From positions 8,018,105 through 8,082,104 of the forward strand of contig JAJEKV010000051.1 in NCBI GenBank assembly GCA_021234155.1: 64,000 bases of DNA, written 5' to 3'. The DNA is from Isoetes taiwanensis. Lineage: Eukaryota > Streptophyta > Lycopodiopsida > Isoetales > Isoetaceae. Positions 22,600 through 35,300 of the stretch are shown piece after piece (within the stretch, counting starts at the first letter, position 1; every line of letters starts with the position of its first letter). Under the pieces are notes generated by a model. That model saw only the letters and a program-made list of their open reading frames with translations. It was not told where the DNA came from and did not search any database. The position numbers and the translations under genes are program-made.

Positions 22600-25335
22600 T
22601 ATAAAATTATGCACTTCTTGAAATTTACTTAAATTTGTGACACCTTAAATTCTGGGGACTATTTATATATGTTGAGTAGTTTGTTTCTTTGTTGATGTTA
22701 CTTTGTATGTAATGCGAGGGGCGGCTTGGAGGGTTTCGTGAGTGGATTTGGGGGAGCGGGTGCATGGGAGGGTGGCTGGGTGGTTCATCATCGTTGTCGG
22801 TAAGGTTATGGTATTTTTGGATTTGATGATAAGTAAGGTTGTGTTGGTGAGTCTGGCTGGTGTATTAAGTATTCTAGGATTTGGGTAGTGGTAGTAGGTT
22901 GAATATTTTTGTGTGTATCGTGTTGAAAGGATTGGAGTGTGAGGTTGCAATGCCAAGGCGGCGGATGATATCGGGCTCGTGGTTGCTTTGCGATTACGTG
23001 GGTTCATTGGATGTTAGTGATTGATGAGTTCAAGCATCGAGACTTCCCAATCTTTCTTTCCCCTCCTTTTTGGGCAATGTAGCTTAGTTTACATGCTAAG
23101 TTCCATTGTCAAAAGAGGGGTGAAAGCAAGGTTTGGGAAGTCTCGATGCTTGCACTCAGGTCGATTTGGGAATTCGCGATGAGTTCAAGCATCGACACTT
23201 CCCACTCTTTCTTTTGCCTCTTCTTTGGGCAATGTAGCTTGGTTTACATACTAAGTTCCATTGTCCAAAGAGGGTGAAACAAGGTTTGGGAAGTTTCGAT
23301 GCTTACCTCAGTCGAATTGGGAATTCATGATGAGTTCAAGCATGGAGACTTCCGGTCTTTCTTTCCCCGCCTCTTTGGGCAATGTAGCTTAGTTTGCATG
23401 CTAAGTTCCATTGTCCAAAGTGGCGATAACAAAAGATTGGGGCGTCTCAATGCTTGCACTCGATGCTGGCTTAGTCTCTTTTGTTTTTGTCTGTTTGTTG
23501 TATCTAAAGTGCAATGGTTCTTGAAGTACATAAAATTATGCACTTCTTGAAATTTACTTAAATTTGTGGCCTTTAAATTCTGGGGACTATTTATATATGT
23601 TGAGTAGTTTGTTTGTTGTTGATGTTACTTTGTATAAATGGGGGGCGGCTTGGAGGGTTTCATTGAGTGGATTTGGGGGCGTCTGGCGTGCATGGGAGGG
23701 TGGTGGGTGGCTGTCATCATCACGTTGTCAGTAAGGTTATGGTATTTTTGGATTGTGATAAGTAAGGTTGTGTTGGTGAGTCTCTTTGGTGTATTAAGTA
23801 TTCTAGGATTTGGGTAGCGGTAGTAGGTTGAATATTTTTGTGTGTATGCGTGTTGAAAGGATTGGAGTGTGAGGTTGCAATGCCAAGGCCCTTGAGATGA
23901 TATCGAGGGCTTCGTATGTGGGTTCATTGGATGTTAGTGATTGATGAGTTCAAGCATCGAGACTTCCCAATCTTTCTTTCCCCTCCTCTTTGGGCAATGT
24001 AGCTTAGTTTACATGCTAAGTTCCATTGTCGAAAAGAGGGGTGAAAGCAAGGTTTGGAAAGTCTCGATGCTTGCACTCATGTCGATTTGGAATTAGCGAT
24101 GAGTTCAAGCATCGACACTTCCAGTCTTTCTTTTCGCCTCCTCTTTGGGCAATGTAGCTTAGTTTACATACTAAGTTCCATTGTCCAAAGAGGGGTGAAA
24201 GCAAGGTTTGGGAAGTCTCAATGCTTGCACTTTCGAGGTCGAATGGGGAATTCATGATGAGTTCAAGCATGGAGACTTCCGGTCTTTCTTTCCCGCCTCT
24301 TTGGGCAATGTAGCTTAGTTTGCATGCTAAGTTCCATTGTCCAAAGTGGCGTAAAAAGCAAAGATTGGGGCGTCTCAATGCTTGCACTTCGATGGCTTAG
24401 TCTCTTTTGTTTGTCTGTTTGTTGTATCTAAAGTGCAATGGTTCTTGAAGTACATAAAATTATGCACTTCTTGAAATTTACTTAAATTTGTGGCCTTAAA
24501 TTCTGGGGACTATTTATATATGTTGAGTAGTTTGTTTGTTGTTGATGTTACTTTGTATGTGCGAGGGGGATGGCTTGGAGGGTTTCGTGAGTGGATTTGG
24601 GAGTGTGGGTGCATGGGAGGGTGGGCTGGGTGGCATTTGTCATCGTTGTGCGGTAAGGTTATGGTATTTTTGGATTGTGATAAGTAAGGTTGTGTGGGTG
24701 AGTCTGCTGGTGTATTAAATATTCTAGGATTTGGGTAGCAGGTAGTAGGTTGAATATTTTTGTGTGTATGCGTGTTCGAAAGGATTGGAGTGTGAGGTTG
24801 CAATGCCAAGGCCGCGGATGATATCAGGCTCGTGGTTGCTTGCGATTCTGTGGGTTCATTGGATGTTAGTGATTGATGAGTTCAAGCATCGAGACTTCCC
24901 AATCTTTCTTTCCCCTCCTCTTTGGGCAATGTAGCTTAGTTTACATGCTAAGTTCCATTGTCGAAAGAGGGGTGAAAGCAAGGTTTGGGAAGTCTCGATG
25001 CTTGCACTCAGGTCGATTTGGGAATTCGCGATGAGTTCAAGCATCGACACTTCCCAGTCTTTCTTTCGCCTCCTCTTTGGGCAATGTAGCTTAGTTTACA
25101 TACTAAGTTCCATTGTCCAAAGAGGGGTGAAAGCAAGGTTTGGGAAGTCTCGATGCTTGCACTCAGGTCGATTTGGGAATTCATGATGAGTTCAAGCATG
25201 GAGACTTCCCAGTCTTTCTTTCCCCTGCCTCTTTGGGCAATGTAGCTTAGTTTGCATGCTAAGTTCCACTGTCCAAAGAGGCGTGAAAGCAAAGATTGGG
25301 ACGTCTCAATGCTTGCACTCAGTGGTTGGCTTAGT
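22600..25335. repeat. Three-unit tandem array (about 0.93 kb each), each with three foldbacks
   Basis: TTAAATTCTGGGGACTATTT recurs near 22,645, 23,573 and 24,497, and a diverged earlier copy starts near 21,300. Each unit has a G-rich half (GTTGATGTTACTTTGTATG, then GGGTTTCGTGAGTGGATTTG) and a second half made of three foldback sub-repeats of about 150 bp. The three sub-repeats of a unit differ in the same way in all units (arms with CATCGAGAC, CATCGACAC and CATGGAGAC), so triplication came before amplification of the large unit. No protein frame is conserved. Confidence 0.9.
23031..25315. ncRNA. Cluster of nine long foldback hairpins (possible small-RNA precursor array)
   Basis: Nine foldbacks lie at about 23031-23152, 23186-23304, 23337-23456, 23951-24073, 24106-24227, 24264-24384, 24893-25004, 25038-25159 and 25193-25315. 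In the first, the left arm CAAGCATCGAGACTTCCCAA is exactly complementary to the right arm TTGGGAAGTCTCGATGCTTG. A second block (CCTCTTTGGGCAATG with CATTGTCCAAAGAGG) pairs nearly perfectly inside, leaving a small loop around TTTACATG. Arm length is about 55 nt. The geometry fits a MIRNA- or hpRNA-type precursor, but it could equally be DNA-level foldback repeats. No expression evidence is available. Confidence 0.45.
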
Positions 25336-25347
25336 CTCTTTTGTTTG

Positions 25348-25430
25348 TCCTGTTTGTTGTATCTAAAGTGCCCACTAGGATGAGATCGCTCGCTCATTTT
25401 AGGGGGCACTTTAGATATATACAAACAGGA
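25348..25430. repeat. Inverted repeat at the end of the hairpin array
   Basis: TCCTGTTTGTTGTATCTAAA and AGTGCCC (25,348-25,373) are complementary to GGGGCAC and TTTAGATATATACAAACAGGA (25,404-25,430) around a 30-nt centre. The left arm is the usual unit sequence of the array; the right arm appears only here, marking the array border. Confidence 0.75.
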
Positions 25431-25457
25431 TAATTGAAAAGGGAGTAAGCCTGGAGC

Positions 25458-26943
25458 GTGACCCTCTTGAATGGTTGTCAACTCACCAGGCTTGATATTG
25501 TTCGCGGCAAACAATATAGACTTCTCGAACCCATTAGGTATGTAGAGCACGTGCCACCCAAAGGAATGGAGTATAGAGTATACAATCCTGATGGCATTCA
25601 AATGCTGATTTGGCGTACCGGAGATACGCCTCACCTATCCAGTGGTTGGGAGGATGTGGATCATGTACTTTTCAAACCTTTTGATGGATCAGATCCGTCC
25701 CAGTTGGTCCATGGCTGTTTGGCCCCTTGGCATGCATAGATTACTTCTCATCAACAAGATTCTGTGGCATGCAAAGAGGTAAGCAGCAACGGAAGTCGAG
25801 ACGGGTCTGATCCGAGGAGAGTTCTGAAGGCACTACGGTTGACGGAGATAATGGAACACGGTGAACGGAAGGGGTAATCATCAACAGTGGACCGTGCCTC
25901 TTGCGAGACTTCATCTCCATCGAAATCGTTTCACAGAAAAGTATCCTGGTGTTAAGTGTCTTCCACTTCATTGTCAACAAAGAATGAGTAGATCATATAG
26001 GAGGCCCAACAGCGCTTCGTTGCTTGATCGTTATTTCTTGAGGCCTCCTGCTATAGAATTCTCGGAGCTAACCTATCTTCAGTAGCATGAACAGTACAGC
26101 TTTGTATCCTGTAGAGATAGAACGTATACTGATGGTGATCACCTTGAACTACCTAGGCCGCACCTTCCTAGGAACATAGTTCGGAAGAGAAGTAAGCAAA
26201 CCCTTATTTGTAGAATAAGGTTGGTGATGCCACGTGAGGGGGAGCTATTCTATTTGCGATAGTTGCTGCTGCATACTCCAGCGAGGTGTTGGGAAGACTT
26301 AAAGAAGTATAATGGGACTACCTATGATACCTATCAAGAAGTGATAACTGTTATGGGTTTATTGCATGATAGATCAGAGCCGGTTGTGACAATGCAAGAG
26401 GCAGTGTTGGCGTTGCAAATGCCGTCGCAATTGCGTTTCCTTTTTTCATTGCTTATCCTTGATGGTGCTCCGGCAAGTGAGTTGTGGTCGAATTTTCATG
26501 ATGAGCTGATAAAGGAGTTCCATGATATTTCAGAGACAGGCACTTTGCTTGCAGAGCAGCAAGCTCTTTTGTGCATTGAAAATGTGCTTGTGCAACATGG
26601 CTCTAGTGTTGCTGGCTTTGGGCTGCCTGAAATCCATATTCGGTCACAGCTAGTGTTGCAAGAGTTGTCAAAGTTTCCTCACCATAGATCTTACATAGAA
26701 GAGTCAAAAGTAATGTGGAAAGGACCTTTAGGAGAGTTTGAGAACAGGCGAAGACCAGGCAAGGGGAAATTGCTTAATGTGGAGCTAAGAGACAAGGATG
26801 TATGCAAATTTGAGTTGATTGGATTCTTACTTCCCTTGCTTTATGAATATTTAGAGAGTCGTCTTAATATATACAGGGAACGGAAATTCAAGCAACAATG
26901 TTTGACGAGGCAGCTGACAAATTCTACAACAGACTTGAGTTGA
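25458..26943 (+). pseudogene. Helitron (RepHel) helicase fragment
   Basis: Known family pattern: Helitron proteins have the region RxYFxRP...FxxLTYxxYYE, later a GExFYLRxLLL stretch, then CWEDLRTxxG.xYxTFxEAxxxxGLLxD and QMPSQLRxLF. Seen here: LLDRYFLRP with FSELTYLQ at about 26,020-26,085, then GELFYLR at about 26,240, LLLHTPARCWEDLKKYNG from 26,263, YDTYQEVITVMGLLHDRSE, and LQMPSQLRFLFSLLILDGAP. In-frame TAG codons near 26,083 and 26,260 break it. The Rep nuclease and the Walker motifs of the helicase are not seen. The frame 25,458-25,739 upstream is not recognised. Downstream RPA-like sequence supports a Helitron origin. Confidence 0.75.
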
Positions 26944-28030
26944 TGAAGGTAGGTTATAGGTTGATGCATAAATTGGGGATTATGTCATGAATAGAGGTAG
27001 TCGTTGAAGTTCTTTGTAGAGATGTAGGTGTATTACATCTCTAAAGGAGTTGTTAAACTCTTGAACAAAAGCGATATACAACCGTAAACCATGACTATCG
27101 GATAGCGCTTGATGCACAGTCAATAATTGAAGTTGCCAGTGATGGGACTGCGGAGGTGGGAAACTCAATGGGCGAAGTTTGCAAAAGTAGATGAATTGCA
27201 CAAGTACCTTGATGGGAAAGTGGTCTTTGGTACATGAAATACTTTTCGATTTGTTTGTTATGGTATTGAGATAGAATACATTGTATAATTTCTCACCGCT
27301 ATGGATGTCATTGGAATTGTTTGCTCGGTCTCGCGGTCGAAACTGTTAGAGTAGGAAATATGATAAGCAAGATGTTTTTAAAACGTACCATCAGCCTCCT
27401 TGATGAAAGGTATTTTATGAATACAACACGGCGTGTGGATATTTTCTAACAAAGGAAACATATTCCGGTGGAAAAAGTGTAAAGTGTGAGCCTATGGGGA
27501 GATCTTCCGCGTGAATGAAGGAGAGAAGTCATCGCAAATGTTGTGTGACATTCCAATAGTATCTTGACTTCGTGTTCGAGCTAGCAAATTCGAGGTTCTA
27601 CTAATACTATTGATTGAATTAAATTGCTGATTGAAACTGGCGATTAGATAGTGTCTTACGCAGGTGTGTCTTTGTCAACAACAAATAAAACAATGATGGA
27701 ATTAAATCCAAACCTTTGTTACACGCTTGCCTTTATTACATGGTATGGGTTACGTCACTTCCCTTTAAATATTGTAGCATGCTAATTCAACCACACTAAA
27801 GGTATGAGCAAGAGGGACAGAAGTGTACAACGACGCCGGCCGGTACATTGCATGATCGTGCATTTGTATCGGACATATTACAACCTTTCTCGTTGGGGAT
27901 GGGCGGTAGGTTGTTAGTATGAGGTATATTGATTCCTCGCTTTTTGCGGTTGCTTATTCTAAAAGCTGCTTCTTGTGAAGATTGAGTATTTCAATGTTGG
28001 CGTGCATAACGTTTATTGATCCAAACCAGC
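26944..28030. other. No gene seen between Helitron helicase and RPA-like fragment
   Basis: AT-rich sequence without a conserved frame. It probably belongs to the same decayed Helitron (intron or degraded helicase), but no motif supports this directly. Confidence 0.3.
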
Positions 28031-28544
28031 CAATGTGGTATGAGGCATGTCTAAGATCAAGATGAAGAAGGTAAGTGCGAGAATCGAGAATTTTGGTGCG
28101 AGAAATGTGGGGCTGACTCTTGAACCATTAAAGAGGTGAGAGAGCTCGATTTACCAATTGGTTTGAATGGATGTGTGATGTCATTATTATGATCGGTATA
28201 TATTCCATGCAACGTTGGGAGATGCAACGGGAGAAATTGTAGTTACTATCTTCAATAATGAAGGAGAACAAATCTTAGAGGCGGTATCGCAAATGAGATG
28301 TCAAAAATGAGGGATAATGTAAGATAAGATTGGGGTGAGATTTAGCGATGATTTTGTGATAGAAATGCTTGAGGTTATCGATTGCGAGGAGAATAATCAA
28401 CAAGAATATTATTCTCTCTTTATGGAGCACCTTTGGATTAGCAAAATATTCCGACTAAAGCGTAGTTCGAGATTGAGAATACAATGGATTCAAGAGTCAC
28501 GAGTTGTGGTTCGTGAAGTCACGACTATAGATTGGGAAATTTGA
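28031..28544 (+). pseudogene. RPA1-like C-terminal OB/zinc-finger fragment
   Basis: Replication protein A large subunit binds single-stranded DNA, and plant Helitrons often carry RPA-like genes. Seen here: MWYEAC (28,033-28,050), then REFWCEKCG (about 28,086-28,112), which match the first and second halves of the RPA C-terminal zinc ribbon. Next is DRYIFHATLGDATGEIVVTI with FNNEGEQIL (about 28,193-28,275), the OB-fold strands, and an EYYSLFMEHLWISKIFRLK stretch near 28,404-28,463. Frame changes and stops (TGA after GADS, TGA near 28,308) make it a pseudogene. An intron-like GTAAGT lies at 28,071. Confidence 0.6.
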
Positions 28545-29091
28545 ATGCGAGGTTGTCATAGGCCCGGAATAAAGAGGTCTAAAATAAGATTGGGAGGAGA
28601 GTTTAATCAGTTCAGCTTGGAATATCCAGTGGACAACGTATAGTTATCGTTTGCATAAAGGAGCTGCAACTCTGCTGTGGTCGATCTAACTAAGTAGTTA
28701 ATTTGAAATTGATATTATGTCATCTATTAGAAACTTTGACTTTTTGTTGTGAAGTTGTCTTTGTGTTTGGGATTTTGTTCTCAAACCCTATGTGTTTTCT
28801 TTATGAAATTTTGCTTCCATGGTACATGGAGATTTTGGTTAATTAGTAATAGCGAGAGGTACTTATATGAAGTGATTTGGATGATAGTATTCGGTCGTAT
28901 CCATGATTAAACTTACGCGTGAAACTTATTGCTAATATTTGTTACTGAAATGATGTTTAACAAGTGATAAATCTATTGATGGCATGACAACTGGTAAATT
29001 TAGTGGTGGTATTTGTCAACGAAGTGATGTGTATGATAACGTGTTTGAGAAAAAGACTGGTAAGTTATAGGTTAGTTTTGGACGACACGTC

Positions 29092-29640
29092 TTGAGATTC
29101 TTGGTATGCTTGAATAGTGAAGAGAGGGCGAGAGAAGGTTCATATGAAGGCAGGATTACGAATGACATAGCTGGGGTCAGTAAGTTGGAGGTGGAGAATA
29201 TATTGCTGAAGGCAAAGGTGGCGTCTATTATAGCGATGCTTTGGAGTTTACACGTTGAATATGAACCTCGGTACATGGACCATATTGAAGACGGAAATGC
29301 TGAAGCCCAGAAACAATTTTCGAGTTCTACGGTGGCACAGAAATCTGCTGAGGCTTTGCAGTCGAAAGATGACGACATGGAACACTTGAATAAGTTACAA
29401 AATAGAAAGTAGTTACAATGTCATTGTTATCAGAAAAGAACAAGGGAATTTGAACAGAAACTGACTGATTAACATTCAGGAATGAATAATTTCTCTGGAA
29501 ACAATAGTGAGAAAGATCATGGTGCAATAAATGCAGAGTATGATGACAAGGTGATTCAAGATTCAGGAACATTTGATTGTAGTAACAAAGTGAAAGGGGA
29601 GAAATTGCTGGTGATAAAAGAAATGTTATTAGAGGAATGT
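29092..29640 (+). pseudogene. ATG11-like coiled-coil fragment (autophagy scaffold)
   Basis: Plant ATG11 is the scaffold that links ATG1/ATG13 to the forming autophagosome and has a long coiled-coil region. The frame at 29,092-29,412 contains LEVENILLKAKVASIIAMLW, then AQKSAEALQSKDDDMEHLN. After a TAG it continues in phase with QCHCYQKRTREFEQKLTD (to about 29,470), then another stop. Plant ATG11 has the same order: ENxxLKAELAS, KTAEALxLKDEYxxHLQ, QCxSYEKRIQELEQRL. The next frame (29,482-29,871) may hold further exon and intron sequence. Two in-frame stops show it is not functional. Its position after Helitron-derived segments suggests capture, which is inference. Confidence 0.65.
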
Positions 29641-29649
29641 CTAACTTCA

Positions 29650-31468
29650 GAAGATAGAGCAAACTTCAAAATTCCATCTGGATTACTTGTGAAGAGTTTG
29701 TTTTTATTTTGCTTTTTCATGGCCATTGTATCTTGTGGTTTTGGTGGTAAGAGTACATTAAATATGTTGCATACAATTTCAAGCGTATTACGTGTGGGGA
29801 AACCTGTGGGAAACTCTAAAGCGTGGGAAACTCTAAAAAAAGATGCTAGTTATGATGGTGTATTCCCTTAGATTGAACTCACTGCGAAAGTATATCTTTG
29901 CAATAAAGATATTGTATGGATACAAGTTCTAGCCAGGGATTTGATCTAATATAGGATAGAAAAATATAGCGATCTCGTGCCTCTATGTGATTTCACAGCT
30001 TCAAATCTCTACATATTCTTTACATTTCATTAACTACTTGGCATATATTCTCAGTTTTTATAATGGATATCTGGTTATTGTATCATAGTGAGCAATGGGT
30101 CTATTGGGTATGCTATATGCATACACAACTATTAGGATGCCAGCACAAAGGGGGGTTTGAATGATATTTAGTTCTTTAACAAATCATTTAAACATTTTAA
30201 ACATTTAAACACATTATGATAGTTGCCTTTTTGTATGGAATAATTTGATGATATGGGATCTTAGTTTTTTGCTTTATGAATGTTTTCTACCTTATGTTTG
30301 CAGGGCATAAAGTTCGCATAGAGTTGCAAGGCAAAGTCGGGTGATCATAGCTGTGAATGAAGTTATTTCCGCCAAGACCGCTTGTGTGAATTACTTGCTC
30401 GTCTTCAGCTATGGAATCTTGAGAATAATATCTCGTTTCAAGACGTCGCATACGATCAAGAATGCTTTCTTCTTATGCAAGGTTGGTCTACAAACAATGT
30501 CTGTCGAGTATAAGAATTCCCGTGCCTTTTCGATACATGTTCTTGTGCAAAACAAATCAAATGTCACAATGTTTGTATCAAATCTCATTCTGGGACACCA
30601 CCAATGTTACTAACTTTGGGTCCGCAACATTTCCAACCGATTCATTTAACTTATGAATAATAAATGCTCTGCAAATCTCAGATGATTTAATAGAAGTAGC
30701 TATTGTTGCACTTCTCCCTGCAGCTGGTACTATAAATGTAAACAAATAGACATGTTCGTCCAATTCTTATGTATTTATCCAGTCCATTCTCTAAGAAATG
30801 TTCGAGTTTCCCATACTAACAAGTGTATGAAACTAGTTAGAAACAGTATTACCTGGCCTTTAGGTTTGTTGTGATGATTTGAAATAATGCCCAATGTGCA
30901 CAATAAGGACGTGATATATTTGAGAAAATTTCTTCAGTGCACACAATATTTTAGGTCTATAACTAACTGATCTTACTCTAAATTTAAAAAGGATTTTGGT
31001 GGCACGGAATCCCGATGCTTGAATAGACTTGGCGGTCAACTGCTCCTGTTCCATGGTTGGACTTGGGGAAAATTGGGATAGGGATCTAATTTGCTGGTTC
31101 ACATTAGCACCCTCATTCTGGGCAATCGAGTTTGGCTAGGTGTATCCTAACTAATGAATTAATTAGCTTAATTAACTTACTTAGGTAATTAACCTTTAAT
31201 TAAACCCTTATTAATTTAGCATAGCTAAATTAATCGTTTATGGTTAATTCCGTAGGTTAGATACCCCCATGATGGCATATCCTCAGCCCGTGACGTGTCC
31301 GTGTATTTATACATACACTGTATAAATATGTGGAACATCACAACATCTTTAGCTTCTTATTAAAAAAAAAATTCTTTTTCAGAGTAAGAGTTGGTTTTAT
31401 CATTAATTATAAAGATTCAAGTACAAAGCATCACACATGGTTGAGAAGACTGTGTCATGATGAGAAAA
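29650..31468. other. AT-rich intron-like or intergenic DNA; no supported gene
   Basis: TTTGCAG at 30,296-30,302 looks like a 3' splice site, followed by about 180 bp of less AT-rich sequence (30,303-30,480) encoding ELLARLQLWNLENNISFQDV in one frame. I do not recognise it. The rest is AT-rich, with TTAATTAA-type repeats at 31,150-31,260. Confidence 0.3.
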
Positions 31469-31769
31469 TTATAGTGAGAGATCGCTATAGGAAATACATA
31501 GCATAGCATCACTATCTTCAAAATGCCATAGTATAAGCTTATGGATCATGGAAAAAGATGGAATTGAAGTAGGTATTGAAGGGCTCAGCAGTCCCAAAGA
31601 TATAGCAATTAGCAGGCCAGTTGCCGAGGTAGAGTAGACGGAAATAATCATCATCTCCCAACAGAATAATGAGCCATATAGATCTGCAATCTGTCTATGA
31701 TTGTAGTACATCGATCTGTATCTAGAGAGCTGTCTTTCTGTTAGGCTGAAGTGATAGTTCCACAAGAAC

Positions 31770-32397
31770 CACCATAAGCAGTGAACCTGGATAACCTCTC
31801 TGCAGAAGATTGCTGCCCATAACTCTTCACTATCCTTCTTTTGTGCTAGCTTACCAATACGCATCAGATACTGTTCCTCTCGAGATGCCATATTGTTCTG
31901 AAACACACCATCAATTATTGGATCCCGAAAGGGAGAATGTTTGAGAAGCTTCGTTTTCCCCTCTCCCCTTAAAAAGTCAAGGTATCCTAGGATCATCAGA
32001 GAATAAAGTATTAGAATCCAGTAGGTCCAGATTAGAAGGAAACATATCAAAAGATCTTTAAGGAATGAACAATAGGTAAGTTTACTAAAATACCATTGTA
32101 GAGCTTCATTTTCTGGTGCTGTAGAAGCGGCACTCTCTGCTTCAGTATCTCATCCAATGTTGCATCAGAGCGGATTTCAGCATGAGGATGAGAAACCCCA
32201 TAAGGAATCGGCATTTGTGTAGCAGGATCAATATTATGGTAGTGTCCACGATGATCCGGATCAGCAGAAAGGTTGTCCCACATGGCAACTTTATGGCAGA
32301 TAGGGTCCATTGGGCAGTTTTCATGAAGGAAGGAGGCTGAATCAGAGGACAGTGATGCAGAGCTTAGGAGATTTGCAAAAGTGCGAAGAAATGCCAA
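31770..32397 (-). pseudogene. Unidentified gene-like remnant with exon/intron signals
   Basis: On the minus strand a frame starting at 32,397 (MAFLRTFANLLSSASL, an N-terminus resembling an organelle-targeting leader) runs to about 32,105, where AATG is followed by GTATTTTAG, a possible 5' splice site. A second block at about 31,898-31,805 (NNMASREEQYLMRIGKLAQK and KDSEELWAAIF) is preceded by GTGTTTCAG, a good 3' splice site, and followed by GTTATCC. Coding-like character and splice signals suggest a host gene or captured fragment. I cannot assign a family, and the 3' end is unclear. Confidence 0.35.
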
Positions 32398-32399
32398 AT

Positions 32400-35300
32400 T
32401 CTTAGGGTTTAAATGGTGATATCATTCACCACATAATTCACCACATGCATCACATGTCACGACATGATTCACCACATGTACGACATGTCACCATATGATT
32501 CACCACATTAGTACACCTTGCAACAAACATATCAGGCGTCACATGGGATAATTAATACCTTAAAATCTACGAATTCATCTTGCATAGATTAAAAATTCTG
32601 GTCTCTTTTGTGTATTGCCTTTATTTTAGAGAATAGACGTTTGAATCCATATCCCAAGTTGGCTTCTTCTATGGAGATATTTGATGTCTGACTCAGTCAA
32701 ATAAACACATATGTTGTTTAAATCGTCGTTTCTCATACGCGAAACTAAAAAAAAATAAAAAAAAGAAACATTTCTCTTCCTTTTTTCCCCCGCGTAAATG
32801 AAACTTTGAGTTTCGCTCACGCGAAAAAAGTTTCGCCTAAGCGAGCCTGAAGGTTTCGCTTACGCGGAAAACAAAAAAAAGAAATTTCCAAGTGGTGCAG
32901 GAATAGGTTATGATGGACAAAAGGATCATCGACTGAGTAACAAACAAAGGTCATGGACAAGAAAGAGAGGCAACATGAGGAAGAAAAAATTCGAATAACA
33001 TAATTAATTTCTTAATTATTCAATTCTTCAAGACTTCTTTGTAGTTAGTTCTTGAATTGGACTTCAACTTCCTTTTCCTATTAAATGGCATCCTTTCAAA
33101 TAATAGATCACACACGAATTTGAAGAGCTAAGATGGTATATGGTGAATTAAAACCCGAGATTTTGCGTTGTATACTTTCACATTCCATAATGCCTTAGGA
33201 TTGCTTTAAAAGATTTAGAAGATAGATTTGAGATTGTCTATCGACAATGCAAAAGCAGAATATTTCTTGACGGCACAAACTATATAGACGGATTTATGTC
33301 TCCGTTTAACCTCTTAGATGTCTCAAATGGATGTAATTAAGATGTGCTTCAATTTCTCATATATTAAACCTACATTTCACATCGGAGGCCTAAGAACAAA
33401 CCTAGTTATTAGAGTCAGAGGATATTTCATTTAGAGCCAAGATGCAATATAAAACTAATTATGAGAAGGTTTCATCAGATTTCTTATGTAACTTCTAAGG
33501 AACTTTTCGCGTTTATGTTGACAAAATCGTAAGGGAATAATAGGGAACTTACATTAGAGAATTCCGCATCTTCACATACATGTCTATTTGACGGAGTCGA
33601 TGACAGAGAACGCATCGCAAGGCAACAACCTCCTCGACATGGATTTCCCGGTCCATAGGGTTCATATGAAAAATGTAGGATGTCGTTTTTAGTGTTTTAC
33701 TCATGCGGCGACTCTCAGGAAGAGAAGCTATATGACGACCTTTGATTATCACAAGATATTCATTGTTTCCTTTTGGTCTCAAAACAGTGCGTTTTATCAC
33801 TCTCGGAGAAAATTTATGGGAATTTAATAAAACAGTGAAGATATCTAGGCCAAATTACTAAAACAAAATAAAATTATGAAACTATCATGCTGATGTAGTG
33901 GTAAATTAAATAATGACCCATAGGCATATGTGAACGCAGGATATGCCAATAGTAGCAATCTTGCTATCATTTTTTTGTATGCCAATCAGAATTAGGTAGA
34001 AATAATCAATCATACGTGTGCAACTACTCGTGGTTCCTTCCTGTTCAATCCATAATCTTCCCCACATTTATGGTCATAATCTTTTAGGGTAAAGTTTTGA
34101 AGGCAAACATGATTACGTCTCTGTTTATGATGATAACCTTCTAAGATAAGGTTTGCAAAACAACAATGCTGAGGTCTATAAAACAAGTTCACTATTTAGA
34201 CATAAGAAGTATTATCGTTCCCCCTAGCCATTTGTTTCAATCTTATCTTGCTTTTCCTTCTATGTTTCTTTACGATTTAAGGGGCCTAGGTCGCCCAAAC
34301 TCAAGGAGCTTAAATTTGTGTATTTAATCCCGTTTTTGATATATGAGATAACAGCTACATAACCTAAGATGTTGTCCCAACTTTTTTTGAGGCATCTTTT
34401 GACACACACCATGATCTCCCTATCATAGAAAACAAAATGTGAGAAAATGATCTTTGAATTTTATAAATGCTACTTATAGAGCTCTAGCTTTATTTGAAGT
34501 CAAATATGTTAATGGAATAAGGATAAATAACATTACATCCTAGACATTGCATGCCAGGTTCGTAAGGTGCATATAAGTGTCTATTGAGTGCAACCTTGCC
34601 CAATTAATCTTACAATGACCATTGACAAATTGTACACCACTAATATTTTGAGACATATACAATTAAATTCAGGAATTAAGAATTGCCTGCTCAAATTAAA
34701 AGGAAGATCGGATACAATTACGATATCCATTCTGCTTCAAATCATCGCTTAAATTCAAGCTAAAGTAGCTCTTCGCATTTATGATAGACAGCTTATAGAA
34801 TTTCCTGATGCTATGAATACCAATGGGATGCATGATTTCATGCATGTACGTCTGATCTGTGTTCGACTTCTTCCTTTCCTCTACTGTTCTTGCTCAATTG
34901 CTCCAAGGTTATTTGCAAAGAAAATTCTCAAATTAAAGAATAGAAAGTGAACTCGTTTATGGATTAGAGAATTAGGAAACATGCACTTTTAACATCTGCA
35001 AGCTAATCCATGCTTTCTTGCGAGATAACTTTGGCTTGATGTCGGATCAGGGATGGGCATTCGAGTCTTAGCTGATGTAGTGGTCAGATCACCCCCAAGC
35101 ATTTGGTAAAGCATAAGTCAACAATTTTGGTGAAGCGTAAGTCAACAATTTGGTGAAGCTTAGGTCAACAATTTTGAAGTCAACAAGCAATTTACATTAA
35201 CTAATTATAATTACAATTACTAAACAAGTGCCAAGTCAACATAACATGATTGGTGTCCAAAAAAGAATGGCCATTTGAGGATAGATATTTTTTTTTAATG

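Noticed and set aside
23031-25315. CRISPR-like array because of regular repeats
   Set aside because: The DNA is plant nuclear, the repeats are long foldbacks, and the intervals are themselves repeated rather than unique spacers.
29092-29640. Functional ATG11 gene
   Set aside because: Two in-frame stops and only a short part of the coiled coil; it is a fragment.
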